DNA of 32,081 bases from Chloroflexota bacterium (GTDB lineage Bacteria > Chloroflexota > Anaerolineae > UBA4142). The stretch spans positions 1 to 32,081 of the forward strand of contig JACRMI010000058.1 in assembly GCA_016215025.1 (NCBI GenBank), read 5' to 3'. The notes beneath the pieces were generated by a model, which saw only the letters and a list, made by a program, of their open reading frames with translations, was not told the DNA's origin and made no database searches. This document shows positions 15,835-24,085 of this stretch, in pieces. The stretch's first letter is position 1; each line of letters opens with the position of its first letter. The position numbers and the translations under genes are program-made.

Positions 15835-16850
15835 TCACCGGCGCGTTTGGCGACATTCTCAAAGCTGAACGCGACACCTTGAACGCAAAATTCGTCGAGG
15901 CAAAACTCATTCGTCCCAACCTCGATCCCGACGCGTTCAAAGAAATCCTCGTCGCAACGGTCGCGCCAATTGTGCAAGCGGTCGATCAATGCACGCCCAA
16001 TGCGACGCGCCAAGTTGCATGGGCGTTGTACGATCTCTCGCTCGATTTGCTCGGACAGGATTTTATCGGCGCGAATTCACGCTATCCATCCATCATGCAA
16101 GGATGGAAATATTTATTGCCAAATATTCCACGACAGATTTCTGCTTCGCCGCGCGCCGTCATCGGCTCGATTACGAATGCGCTCTACAACTTGTCCCAGG
16201 TACCGAACGCGCGTCCGCAAGAATGGGTGACGAGTATGCTCACGCTCGCGCCGTTTGCGTCGGACGCAACGACGTTTTTGCCAGCGGGACAAATCGCAGC
16301 ATGGCGCGCGGGATTGGCACACTATCGCAAAGGCGCGCTTGAGTTGGCTAAAAAGATTCCGCCAGTAATGGCGCGCGCGGCGCTCGGTTTGTCGCCGACG
16401 AGTGAGACACCGACGATAGAAACTCTCGTCAATCGTCTAGCGGCTGACCCGTGGCTCAATCCAGCGTCGATCAAAGATCAACCCAGCGGTCAACGTTCGC
16501 TGCAAGTGGTTGCGCGCGTTGGCGCGTTTCGCGGATTCGGTGGATTATTTCGCACGCCGCCCACTGTCGCCAACCTGGGGGAACATTTCGTCGTCAAGGA
16601 CGACAGCACAAGCTGGCTCCTCGTCGCCGATTGTTTTGGCGCGACGTTTCATCGCGTCGATGGCGTGCAGCCGACGAAAATGCAATCGCCGTTTCGCATC
16701 GAGAAAAGCGGAAAGGTGAGTTGTGATCGTTACACCGCAAATTTTCCAGAGTTAGCCGATTACACAAGCATGGCGGCGAACGCTACAACGCTGGCGGTCA
16801 CATCGTCGTTGTCGTTCGCCGTTTCGCTGATCGCGTTGGTGGAAAGCTAG
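15822..16850 (+). CDS. Uncharacterised protein between MoxR-like ATPase and VWA protein
   Basis: 342 aa; I recognise no family. The start at ATG 15822 (MEGLVTGAFGD) overlaps the ATPase gene by 13 bp and has GGTGGG just upstream; longer readings would only duplicate the ATPase 3' end. The first 225 residues look mainly alpha-helical (ERDTLNAKFVEAKLI, RQVAWALYDLSLDLLGQ, QIAAWRAGLAHYRKGALELAKK). The last third looks beta-rich (RVGAFRGFGGLF, HFVVKDDSTSWLLVADCFGATFHRVDG), like a small sandwich or barrel, and ends in a hydrophobic tail. There is no signal peptide. Its stop is directly followed by the VWA start codon. By position it is a third component of a MoxR-X-VWA module, perhaps an adaptor. 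Confidence 0.8.
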   Translation: MEGLVTGAFGDILKAERDTLNAKFVEAKLIRPNLDPDAFKEILVATVAPIVQAVDQCTPNATRQVAWALYDLSLDLLGQDFIGANSRYPSIMQGWKYLLPNIPRQISASPRAVIGSITNALYNLSQVPNARPQEWVTSMLTLAPFASDATTFLPAGQIAAWRAGLAHYRKGALELAKKIPPVMARAALGLSPTSETPTIETLVNRLAADPWLNPASIKDQPSGQRSLQVVARVGAFRGFGGLFRTPPTVANLGEHFVVKDDSTSWLLVADCFGATFHRVDGVQPTKMQSPFRIEKSGKVSCDRYTANFPELADYTSMAANATTLAVTSSLSFAVSLIALVES

Positions 16851-18590
16851 ATGCCAAGCGATCTCGAATCGATGCGCGACGATTGGCATCATCATTGGCA
16901 GACCGCGCTCGAAATTTGGAGCAAGTTCACGCGGCTGCGTCCGCCGACGTTGTGTTTCGACGATAAACAAGCGGCGAGCGAAGGTCTCACGTCCAGTTTC
17001 GCAATGATTCGCCTGACCGATCAAGGCATCGTCGTCAACCTGGGAATGATTCGCGCGCAGCGTCTCGAAGCGTACGCCACCGAAATTCTCGCGCACGAAA
17101 TCGGTCACCACGTTTATTGCCCATCGAATCTGACCGACCATGCGCGCATGATCGCGCGGATGCGTTGGGCGTTGCCGACCAAAGAACAACTCGCCAGCTT
17201 TATCGCCAATCTCTACAGCGATTTGCTCATCAACGATCATTTGCAGCGCAGCGCGAATCTAAAAATCGCCGATGTGTATCGCGCCATCGTTCAGAAAACT
17301 GATAATCGCATGTGGACGCTCTACATGCGCATCTATGAAATTCTGTGGCGCATCGAAAAAGGGAAATTGGCTACGGGCAAGATCGACGACAAGCTCGAAG
17401 GCGATGCGCAACTTGGCGCGCGCTTGATTCGTTCGTATGCCAAAGACTGGCTCGATGGTGCGGGTCGATTTGCTGCGCTGTGTTTGCCATACGTCCTCGA
17501 AGACAATGGACAAGAAATTCAACAGTTGCTCAAAGCGCTGCGCGACACGGAAAATTCTGGCGTGGGCGGCATTCCGGATGGTTTGACCGGCATCGAAGAA
17601 GGCGAGCGCGAGGGCGCTATGCATCCGTCGCTTGATCCAGAGCTAACCGGTATCGACGAAGAAGTCGAAGCAGACAAAGCGTCCGCGCCAATTGAAGCGA
17701 CCTCACACGGCGGCTCATTCGGACAAGGTCGCCAGCCGTTTGAGTACGGTGAAATTCTGAAAAGTTTGGGATTGAATTTAAACGAGCACGAGGTCGCCGT
17801 GCGTTATTATCGCGAACGCGCCGCCGCGCATCTCGTGCGCTTTCCCGCGCGCACGATTCCTGAATCGACCGATCCCTTACCGGAAGGACTCGAACCTTGG
17901 GATATTGCCGCGCCACTCGACGAGGTCGATTGGTTCGAGAGTGTCATGGCAAGCCCGCGCGTCATCCCAGGATTGACGACGGTCCAGCGTACCTGGGGCA
18001 CGACGGAGGGTTCGCAGCCGCAAAAGCAGCCGCTCGATCTGGATTTGTACGTCGATTGTTCCGGTTCAATGCCGAATCCGCAGCACTCGATATCGTACCT
18101 CACGCTTGCAGGCGCGATCATTTCGCTGTCGGCGTTGCGGGCGGGCGCGCGCGTGCAAGCAACGTTGTGGAGCGGCGCGCGCCAATTTGAAACGACGAAG
18201 GGTTTTGTGCGCGACGAGCGGCTCGTTCTGCAAATTCTCACCGGTTATTTAGGTGGCGGCACCGCGTTTCCCATTCACATCTTGCGCGACACGTATCAAG
18301 ACCGCAAGCCGACAGATCGTCCGGTTCACATCCTCGTCATTTCCGATAACGGCGTCACAACGATGTATCAGAAAGACGAAAAGGGCAACGATGGTTACGT
18401 TGTCGCTCAGACGGCGTTAGCAAATGCGCGCGGCGGCGGCACGATGGTTCTGAATCTTCCGCCCAATTGGCGGCTGGATAAAGAACTGGTGCGGACGGAA
18501 CAGCAAGGTTGGCAAATTCATCCGATTCGATCCTGGGAAGATTTGGTTGAATTTGCAAAAGCATTCAGCCGCATGACGTATGCGGAATAG
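16851..18590 (+). CDS. Metallopeptidase-like / VWA-domain protein
   Basis: 579 aa. The N-terminal part carries a zincin-type motif AHEIGHHVY (His82, Glu83, His86), as in the putative metallopeptidase domain of DUF2201-type VWA proteins. An acidic hinge (about 225-285, ending near QGRRQPFEYGE-like sequence) follows. The C-terminal VWA domain shows the MIDAS motif DCSGS (402-406), with the Thr in GGGTAFP (about 471) and Asp in VISDNGV (about 499) as the other metal-site positions. Such proteins pair with MoxR ATPases, binding a substrate via metal-dependent contacts while the ATPase remodels it. Whether the HEIGH site is proteolytically active is unknown. The gene abuts the preceding one with no spacer (TAG-ATG). 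Confidence 0.9.
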   Translation: MPSDLESMRDDWHHHWQTALEIWSKFTRLRPPTLCFDDKQAASEGLTSSFAMIRLTDQGIVVNLGMIRAQRLEAYATEILAHEIGHHVYCPSNLTDHARMIARMRWALPTKEQLASFIANLYSDLLINDHLQRSANLKIADVYRAIVQKTDNRMWTLYMRIYEILWRIEKGKLATGKIDDKLEGDAQLGARLIRSYAKDWLDGAGRFAALCLPYVLEDNGQEIQQLLKALRDTENSGVGGIPDGLTGIEEGEREGAMHPSLDPELTGIDEEVEADKASAPIEATSHGGSFGQGRQPFEYGEILKSLGLNLNEHEVAVRYYRERAAAHLVRFPARTIPESTDPLPEGLEPWDIAAPLDEVDWFESVMASPRVIPGLTTVQRTWGTTEGSQPQKQPLDLDLYVDCSGSMPNPQHSISYLTLAGAIISLSALRAGARVQATLWSGARQFETTKGFVRDERLVLQILTGYLGGGTAFPIHILRDTYQDRKPTDRPVHILVISDNGVTTMYQKDEKGNDGYVVAQTALANARGGGTMVLNLPPNWRLDKELVRTEQQGWQIHPIRSWEDLVEFAKAFSRMTYAE

Positions 18591-18594
18591 AATA

Positions 18595-18667
18595 TTGGGA
18601 CGCAGACAAACGCGGACAAACGCGGATTATATTTATATCCGTGTTCATCGGTGTTCGTCCGCGTCCA
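18595..18667. repeat. Imperfect inverted repeat with ACAAACGCGG tandem units
   Basis: The left arm (about 18595-18627) contains ACGCAGACAAACGCGGACAA and a second GACAAACGCGG unit. The right arm (18637-18667) is its imperfect reverse complement (TCCGTGTTCATCGGTGTTCG then TCCGCGTCC). It looks like a dispersed palindrome and lies between the VWA gene and A1, the only sizeable gap in the ten-gene run. Confidence 0.65.
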
Positions 18668-18688
18668 ATTAAGGTTTTGATTTATCGC

Positions 18689-19273
18689 ATGAATACAGAA
18701 GGTCCGGCGCTCGAATCACTCACGCGTCGCCTTGCCGAATGCCCCGTCGATTTTCTCGCCGAGCCGCGCATCGGCAAAAACGGGGTCGTGCCGGTTGCGG
18801 CGGTGGTCAGCGACGTGATGCTCAAGCTGGGCAGCGCGCTCACGCCGCAGCAACTCGCTGTCTTTCAGCAAACCGATGCGAAAAAATATCGCAACTGGCT
18901 TAGCGCGGTGTGTATCGCCAGTTGGTTGTTGAGCGATGCGTGGTTTCAGGGCAAGCGCGAATTGGCGAATGGCGCATATCAATTTTTATCGCAGACGTTG
19001 AGCGAGATGGCAGCGTACACGAACGCGCCTAAGTTTGTAACCGACCCGGATCGGCGCGAGGAATTGGCGCGTATGTGCCTCAAGGATTTGGGATTGCATC
19101 CCGCGAATGAAACTGAAGCGCAAGCCCAGGATCGTTTGTCGACGTTGAGCGCGGCGGAACGACACCGCGTGATTCGCGCGGCGCAGCAAGCCGAGGAACG
19201 CGCGCGCGCGATTCGGGAAGCGATGGTGAGACAAGCGGCTGCGGATGCGGCAGCAAAAGCGGCGAGGGAATGA
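18689..19273 (+). CDS. Uncharacterised helical protein A1 (paralogue of 21582-22169)
   Basis: 194 aa, family not recognised. The start is set at ATG 18689 (MNTEGPALESL) by alignment with its paralogue; an upstream in-frame ATG at 18641 lies in the inverted repeat and has no counterpart. The conserved core includes FLAEPRIG, GVVPVAAVVSDV, a Trp-rich helix (ASWLLSDAWF), DRREELARMCLKDLGL, PANET.AQAQDRLSTLS and a charged, Ala-rich coiled-coil tail (EERARAIREAM). No catalytic motif, signal peptide or membrane segment is visible. It is followed 3 bp later by an adenylate-forming enzyme; the same A-B pairing recurs downstream, so A and B probably act together, with A as partner, carrier or substrate. 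Confidence 0.82.
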   Translation: MNTEGPALESLTRRLAECPVDFLAEPRIGKNGVVPVAAVVSDVMLKLGSALTPQQLAVFQQTDAKKYRNWLSAVCIASWLLSDAWFQGKRELANGAYQFLSQTLSEMAAYTNAPKFVTDPDRREELARMCLKDLGLHPANETEAQAQDRLSTLSAAERHRVIRAAQQAEERARAIREAMVRQAAADAAAKAARE

Positions 19274-19276
19274 TCG

Positions 19277-20614
19277 ATGGTTGAAGCACTCTCGGAGAGC
19301 GAACGATTTCCGTTGCTGACCGCCGAAGGTCGGCGCTTGCTGCATTGGCTGCACGAAAATGAATTTGCGCCGCGCTACAATCATCACTGCGGCGACCGTT
19401 TGACGACGGAAGGATTGCGGCGCGTTATCGATTTCGAAAATGAACTGCACACCGCTTCGAATGGTTGGCAGTCCGGCACGCAACCTGCTTGGCTTGCCGA
19501 TTTCGCTGCGATGTGTTTCGACGATGTGCCGTTCTATCGTCGATACGGCGCAATGCCCGCCGATTTTTCTCTGATTCCAACGTGTGAGCGCGCCGATCTC
19601 AGCCGCGAGCCATGGTTGTTCGTTCCCGATTCACAATCGCTCGACGATTTGATCGTCTATTGCACGTCCGGCACAACAGGACAGCCGCTCGACGTGCTTT
19701 CGCATCCCAATGTCTCGTCGATGTATCTGCCGTTGTTGCGTTTCATCGTTGGAACGCGCGGTGTGAAATTGGAAGGCAGCGCTGGGCGCGTGGCGGTTGC
19801 GTTGGTGTGTTTCCAAAAAAGCACGATCACGTATGCGAGCATCTCGACGTTCTTGAATCAGGCCGGGCTAATCAAAATCAATTTGAATCCAAACGATTGG
19901 CGCGACCTGAACGACCGTGCGCGTTTTCTGGACGAATGCAATCCTGAAATTTATACCGGCGATCCAATTTCGTTTGCCGAATTGATGACGTTGCCCTTGC
20001 GCACTCGACCGAAAGCGTTGGTCTCGACGGCGATGATGCTCACGGCTGGTTTGCGCGAAAAACTTGAAACGCATTTTAGTTGTCCGGTAATCGATTTGTA
20101 TTCCATGAACGAGAGTGGACCGATCGCGGTGGCAAACGATGAAGGTCACGCCGTTTTGCCGCATTGCATCTATGTTGAGATTTTGCGTGACGATGGAACG
20201 GTTTGCGCGCCCGGTGAGCGCGGCGAGATTACGCTGACCGGTGGATTCAATCCATTTTTGCCTCTCTTACGTTATCGCACCGGCGATCATGCAGCTATGC
20301 AATTTCGCGGACGTTTGCCGATGCTCGTCGGGTTGGAAGGGCGCGCGCCCGTGGTGTTTCGTTCGACGAGTGGACGACGCATCAACAACATCGACATCTC
20401 GACGATGCTCAAGCCGTTTGCGCTGACGCAATTTGCGCTGCATCAATTCATCGACGGCTCGCTGCGCTTGCGCGTACGCGGCGCGCTTGGAAATCCAGCG
20501 CAGTTGCGCGATGTGCTAATCGCGTTGTTTGGCGCGCAGCAACGCTTGGTGATCGAATCAGTGGATTCATTCGGCGACAAGGTCATGCAGTACACGAGTG
20601 ACTATGCCGAGTGA
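19277..20614 (+). CDS. PaaK-like adenylate-forming enzyme B1
   Basis: 445 aa member of the AMP-binding superfamily, closest in motif layout to phenylacetate-CoA ligase/CapK-like proteins: WLADFAAMCFDDVPFYRRYG near the N-terminus, the ATP-loop YCTSGTTGQP (129-138), YSMNESG (275-281), PGERGEITLTGGFNPFLPLLRYRTGD (YRTGD 333-337) and a hinge-like GRRINNIDIS. A C-terminal GDKVMQYTS places a lysine (435) where the catalytic lysine is expected. It should activate a carboxylate as the acyl-adenylate; substrate and acceptor (CoA, carrier or protein) cannot be read. It starts 3 bp after A1 and overlaps the radical SAM gene at its 3' end. A paralogue of equal length lies at 22171-23508. Confidence 0.9.
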   Translation: MVEALSESERFPLLTAEGRRLLHWLHENEFAPRYNHHCGDRLTTEGLRRVIDFENELHTASNGWQSGTQPAWLADFAAMCFDDVPFYRRYGAMPADFSLIPTCERADLSREPWLFVPDSQSLDDLIVYCTSGTTGQPLDVLSHPNVSSMYLPLLRFIVGTRGVKLEGSAGRVAVALVCFQKSTITYASISTFLNQAGLIKINLNPNDWRDLNDRARFLDECNPEIYTGDPISFAELMTLPLRTRPKALVSTAMMLTAGLREKLETHFSCPVIDLYSMNESGPIAVANDEGHAVLPHCIYVEILRDDGTVCAPGERGEITLTGGFNPFLPLLRYRTGDHAAMQFRGRLPMLVGLEGRAPVVFRSTSGRRINNIDISTMLKPFALTQFALHQFIDGSLRLRVRGALGNPAQLRDVLIALFGAQQRLVIESVDSFGDKVMQYTSDYAE

Positions 20615-21569
20615 GTTGGTGATTGTTTGGCGCGTAACCGAACAATGCAACCTGGGTTGTCATTTCTGCGGCTACAGTCGTGCGCTCAATCGCCCGCGCC
20701 GAACAATCGATCCAGGAAAAGTTCTTGCTTTTGGTAAATTGCTGTGCGACTATCGCCAACGCTATCAGCGCGAGGTGCTCGTCAGTTGGCTCGGTGGCGA
20801 ACCCTTCTTGTGGCATCCTCTGCTCGATGTGTCGCAAATTTTCAGACGCGAATTTGGATTGCGTGTTGCCGTAACAACGAATGGACTAGCGTTGAGCGCG
20901 TCGAATGTGCGCGAGCGCGTCGCCTCTCTCTTCGATCACATCGTCCTCAGCATCGACGGTCTCGCCGATTTTCATGACCGCGTGCGCGACTCGCAGGGAT
21001 TGTTTGCGCGACTCAAGGCGAATGTCATCGGCTTGCGCGAATTTCAATCGAAATTGAAAATTGGCGCAAACACCGTTCTCATGCACGACAATGTGCATCA
21101 GTTTGAATCGTTGTGCAACCAGTTGGCGGATTGGGGCGTTTCCGAAATTACGTTCAACACGCTGGGCGGTAGAGATCGACCAGAATTTTTTCCGCAAAAT
21201 CGATTGACCGTTGAAGATGTCGCATGGTTGCGCGCGCAACTCCGGTTGATTCGAGAACGACTGTCCCGACGCGCATTCAGTATTCATGGGAGCGATGCAT
21301 ATCTTGAACGCATCGCCACGTTTGCTAGCGATACGGCGATGCCCATAAGGGACTGTCATCCGGGCGCGCAATTTTTGTTTATCGACGAAAGCGGCATGAT
21401 CGCGCCGTGTAATTTCACGGTGAATGGTATCGGTGTTCCAATCGATCAATTGCACAGCGTCGATGATTTGCAGCATTTGCCCGCGATTTTTTCTGCGCGC
21501 CAAAAGCGTGAGCCAGCTACGCCGTGTTCCGATTGCAAAAGTACTCAGGTGTTTGGCAAGTTTGTGTGA
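20604..21569 (+). CDS. Radical SAM enzyme with SPASM-like C-terminal cysteines
   Basis: 321 aa. The N-terminal CX3CX2C motif (Cys15, Cys19, Cys22 in TEQCNLGCHFCGYSR) binds the 4Fe-4S cluster; WLGGEPFLW (GGEP 64-67) is the SAM-binding motif, and VAVTTNGLAL and HIVLSIDG follow in barrel order. Cysteines 251, 269, 308 and 311 (DCHPG, APCNF, PCSDC) suggest an auxiliary cluster of the SPASM/twitch type, as in peptide- or protein-modifying radical SAM enzymes. The preferred start ATG 20604 overlaps B1 by 11 bp; GTG 20598 is an alternative. Its place between two A-B pairs suggests it modifies A, or the compound activated by B. No short precursor peptide gene is visible nearby. Confidence 0.93.
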   Translation: MPSELVIVWRVTEQCNLGCHFCGYSRALNRPRRTIDPGKVLAFGKLLCDYRQRYQREVLVSWLGGEPFLWHPLLDVSQIFRREFGLRVAVTTNGLALSASNVRERVASLFDHIVLSIDGLADFHDRVRDSQGLFARLKANVIGLREFQSKLKIGANTVLMHDNVHQFESLCNQLADWGVSEITFNTLGGRDRPEFFPQNRLTVEDVAWLRAQLRLIRERLSRRAFSIHGSDAYLERIATFASDTAMPIRDCHPGAQFLFIDESGMIAPCNFTVNGIGVPIDQLHSVDDLQHLPAIFSARQKREPATPCSDCKSTQVFGKFV

Positions 21570-21581
21570 GGGAGAGTTTTC

Positions 21582-22169
21582 ATGTTGCGTGAAGGACCAC
21601 CGCTCGAAAATCTAGTGCGCCGATTAGCGGAGACGCCAGCGGATTTTCTCGCCGAGCCGCGCATTGGCTCCGCAGGCGTCGTGCCGGTTGCGGCTGTTGT
21701 ATCCGATGTGCTCAACGATTTGGGCGGCGCAACGCTGACGCGCGATCAAGCGCGCTGCTTTGATTCGAACGATGCCAAGAAAGATCGGAATCGATTAGGC
21801 ATTGCGTTGATTGGGTGTTGGCTGCTGCACGACGATTGGTTCCGACAGCAAAGAACATTTGCCAACGTTGCGCTCAATTTTCTAACCGCAAGCGCGGGCG
21901 AACTGGCGGCGGTTACGCCAGCGGCAAAATTCATCACGGATTCGGATCGACGGGAGGAGTTGGCGCGGTTGTGTCTCAAAGACCTGGGGTTGCGTCCTGC
22001 AAACGAAACCGATGCTCAGGCGCAAGATCGATTGAGCACGTTGAGTTCGGTGGAACGCCAGCGCGTGATTCGCGCCGCAAAGGTTGCAGAGGAACGCGCG
22101 CGGGCAATCCGCGAAGAGATGGCGCGCAAAGCCAAAGCCGAAGCCGACGCCCGAATGATGCGAGAATAA
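21582..22169 (+). CDS. Uncharacterised helical protein A2 (paralogue of A1)
   Basis: 195 aa. It aligns with A1 over its whole length with one single-residue gap; by eye well over half of positions are identical. Strongest blocks are DFLAEPRIG, GVVPVAAVVSDV, DRREELAR, CLKDLGL.PANET, AQAQDRLSTLS and AEERARAIRE. The middle (the Trp helix and following region) diverges most. The C-terminal tail is again charged and coiled-coil-like, and both paralogues end in RE. GAGGGAGAG precedes the ATG (12 bp after the radical SAM stop). The B2 start follows its stop by a single base, so the two should be translationally coupled. Function unknown. Confidence 0.85.
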   Translation: MLREGPPLENLVRRLAETPADFLAEPRIGSAGVVPVAAVVSDVLNDLGGATLTRDQARCFDSNDAKKDRNRLGIALIGCWLLHDDWFRQQRTFANVALNFLTASAGELAAVTPAAKFITDSDRREELARLCLKDLGLRPANETDAQAQDRLSTLSSVERQRVIRAAKVAEERARAIREEMARKAKAEADARMMRE

Positions 22170-22170
22170 A

Positions 22171-23508
22171 ATGAACGACGATTGGTCTTTTCCGCTGCTC
22201 GACGATGCAGGTCGCGCATTGCTGCAATCGCTCCGCGAAAATTCTCACGCGCCGCGTTACACGCATCCTGGGTGTGATCGTGTAACCGCGCAAGGTTTGG
22301 AACGCGTGCGCGCCTTTGAAACAGAATTGAAAACGTCGCCGAGAGGTTGGCAGCATCGCGAGCTTGCGCCATGGCTTGCCGATTTTGTCGCGATGTGTTT
22401 CGCCGATGTTCCGTTCTATCGCCGTTACGGTTCGCCATCGGCGGATTTCTTTTCGATTCCGACGTGTTCCCGCGCCGATATCGCTCGCGAGCCGTGGTCG
22501 TTCGTTCCCGATTCGGTGCCGCTGGACGATATAGCGTTGTATCAAACTTCAGGTACGACGGGGCATCCGCTCAACGTCATCACGCACCCCGAACCCTTGG
22601 CGATGTACATTCCATTGATGCGTGCCGCGCTCGCCACGCACGGCGTCACGTTGGACGATTCGAATGGCAAGGTCGCCGTTGTACTTGTGTGTTTTCAAAA
22701 AAGCACCTGGACGTACATTTCGATTTCACCTTTCCTCGACAATGCTGGGTTCGTCAAAGTCAATTTGAATCCTGACGATTGGCGCGATGCGGACGACCGC
22801 GCGCGTTTTCTTGACGATTGCAATCCGCAAATTTATACCGGCGATCCGATTTCATTTGCCGAATTAGCAAAGTTGCCGTTGCAAACTCGACCGCGCGCAC
22901 TAGTTTCCACGTCGATGGCGATGCTGCCTGGCTTGCAGCGTCAACTTGAAACGCGCTTCAACTGTCCCGTCATCAACATTTATTCGATGAACGAGACGGG
23001 TCCAATTGCCGTCGCCCAAGCCGATGGATTTGAGTTGCTGCATCATCGCCTCTACGTCGAAATACTCGACCCGAACGGCGTGCCCTGCGAACCTGGGACA
23101 CGCGGCGAAATCATCGTCAGTGGTGGATTCAATCCATTTCTGCCGCTCCTGCGCTATCGCACCGGCGACTATGCGGGTCTGCAATTTCGTGGACAAATTC
23201 CAGTCTTGGTCGGGCTTGAAGGTCGTCAGCCCGTCGTGTTTCGCGGCGAACGCGGACGACGCATCAACAACATCGACATTTCCACGGTGCTCAAGCCATT
23301 TGCGCTGACGCAATATTCGCTGCATCAATTCGCCGATGGTTCGTTGCGATTGCGTGTGCGCGGCGCGATTGGAAATGCAGTGCAATTGCGTGATGCGATT
23401 TTGGCGTTGTTCGGTGCAGGGCAACGCTTGGACATTGAGTGCGTCGATTCGTTGGGCGATAAGGTGATTCAGTACACGAGCGAAATCCCAAATGGCGAGG
23501 AATCTTAG
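22171..23508 (+). CDS. PaaK-like adenylate-forming enzyme B2
   Basis: 445 aa, same length as B1 and alignable without large gaps. Motifs: YQTSGTTGHP (the Cys of B1 is Gln here), YSMNETG, PGTRGEIIVSGGFNPFLPLLRYRTGD, GRRINNIDIS and GDKVIQYTS near the end. All catalytic-type residues are kept in both copies, so neither looks dead. The two probably activate different carboxylates or serve different A partners. It is coupled to A2 upstream (1 bp) and followed within 4 bp by pnuC. Alternatives such as a general acyl-CoA ligase cannot be excluded, but the duplicated pairing with A argues for a dedicated role. Confidence 0.9.
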   Translation: MNDDWSFPLLDDAGRALLQSLRENSHAPRYTHPGCDRVTAQGLERVRAFETELKTSPRGWQHRELAPWLADFVAMCFADVPFYRRYGSPSADFFSIPTCSRADIAREPWSFVPDSVPLDDIALYQTSGTTGHPLNVITHPEPLAMYIPLMRAALATHGVTLDDSNGKVAVVLVCFQKSTWTYISISPFLDNAGFVKVNLNPDDWRDADDRARFLDDCNPQIYTGDPISFAELAKLPLQTRPRALVSTSMAMLPGLQRQLETRFNCPVINIYSMNETGPIAVAQADGFELLHHRLYVEILDPNGVPCEPGTRGEIIVSGGFNPFLPLLRYRTGDYAGLQFRGQIPVLVGLEGRQPVVFRGERGRRINNIDISTVLKPFALTQYSLHQFADGSLRLRVRGAIGNAVQLRDAILALFGAGQRLDIECVDSLGDKVIQYTSEIPNGEES

Positions 23509-23512
23509 CGGA

Positions 23513-24085
23513 ATGGGTTTACTTGAAATCGCGGCGGTTAGTTTTGGTTTGATCTGTGTTTGGCAGACGGTCAAGGAAAATGTTTGGTGCTGGGTCACCG
23601 GTTCGATCAGTAATATCTTGTTCAGCGTCGCATTCTTTCAATCCAAGTTGTATTCGGACGTCGGGTTGCAGATCGTTTATATTTTGCTCAACGCGTACGG
23701 CTGGTACGAATGGAAGTACGGCGGCAAGAACAAAACCGAATTGCCGATTTCGACGACTGCGCCGCGATGGTGGGCGATTTTTGCGCTGATCTCCATTGCG
23801 TCGATTGCATTGATGGGAACAGCGTTGCATAATCTGACCGATACAGACGTCGCGTATTGGGATGCGACGACGACAGTGCTGAGTTTGGTCGCGCAGTTCA
23901 TGCTCACCAAAAAGCTGATCGAGAATTGGTGGATTTGGATCACCGTGAATATGCTTTACATCGGAATTTATTTCTACAAAGGTTTGTATCTAACCAGCGC
24001 ACAACAAATCGTCTATATCGTTTTATCGATGATGGGGTATCTGGCATGGCGCAAAACGCTGCGCACGTACGCGACGGTCTCATAA
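23513..24085 (+). CDS. pnuC: Nicotinamide riboside transporter PnuC
   Basis: 190 aa integral membrane protein of the PnuC/SWEET-like family that takes up nicotinamide riboside. The hallmark region VWCWVTGSISNILFSVAFFQSKLYSDVGLQ (about 24-53) and the LNAYGWYEWKYG motif are present, followed by further hydrophobic helices and WWIWITVNMLYIGIYFYKGLYLTS. GAGGAA (23497-23502) precedes ATG 23513 by 10 nt; ATG 23492 would overlap B2. Its 3' end overlaps nadR by 40 bp, linking uptake with phosphorylation of nicotinamide riboside. It shares the transcript with the A-B/radical SAM genes, so either NAD supply matters for that system or salvage genes were simply appended. Confidence 0.93.
   Translation: MGLLEIAAVSFGLICVWQTVKENVWCWVTGSISNILFSVAFFQSKLYSDVGLQIVYILLNAYGWYEWKYGGKNKTELPISTTAPRWWAIFALISIASIALMGTALHNLTDTDVAYWDATTTVLSLVAQFMLTKKLIENWWIWITVNMLYIGIYFYKGLYLTSAQQIVYIVLSMMGYLAWRKTLRTYATVS

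Noticed and set aside
18641..18688. Upstream in-frame ATG for protein A1
   Set aside because: The extension is encoded by the inverted repeat and has no counterpart in paralogue A2; ATG 18689 matches the A2 start.
23857..24045. N-terminal extension of NadR
   Set aside because: These codons are pnuC read in another frame; the nucleotidyltransferase domain begins just after ATG 24046.
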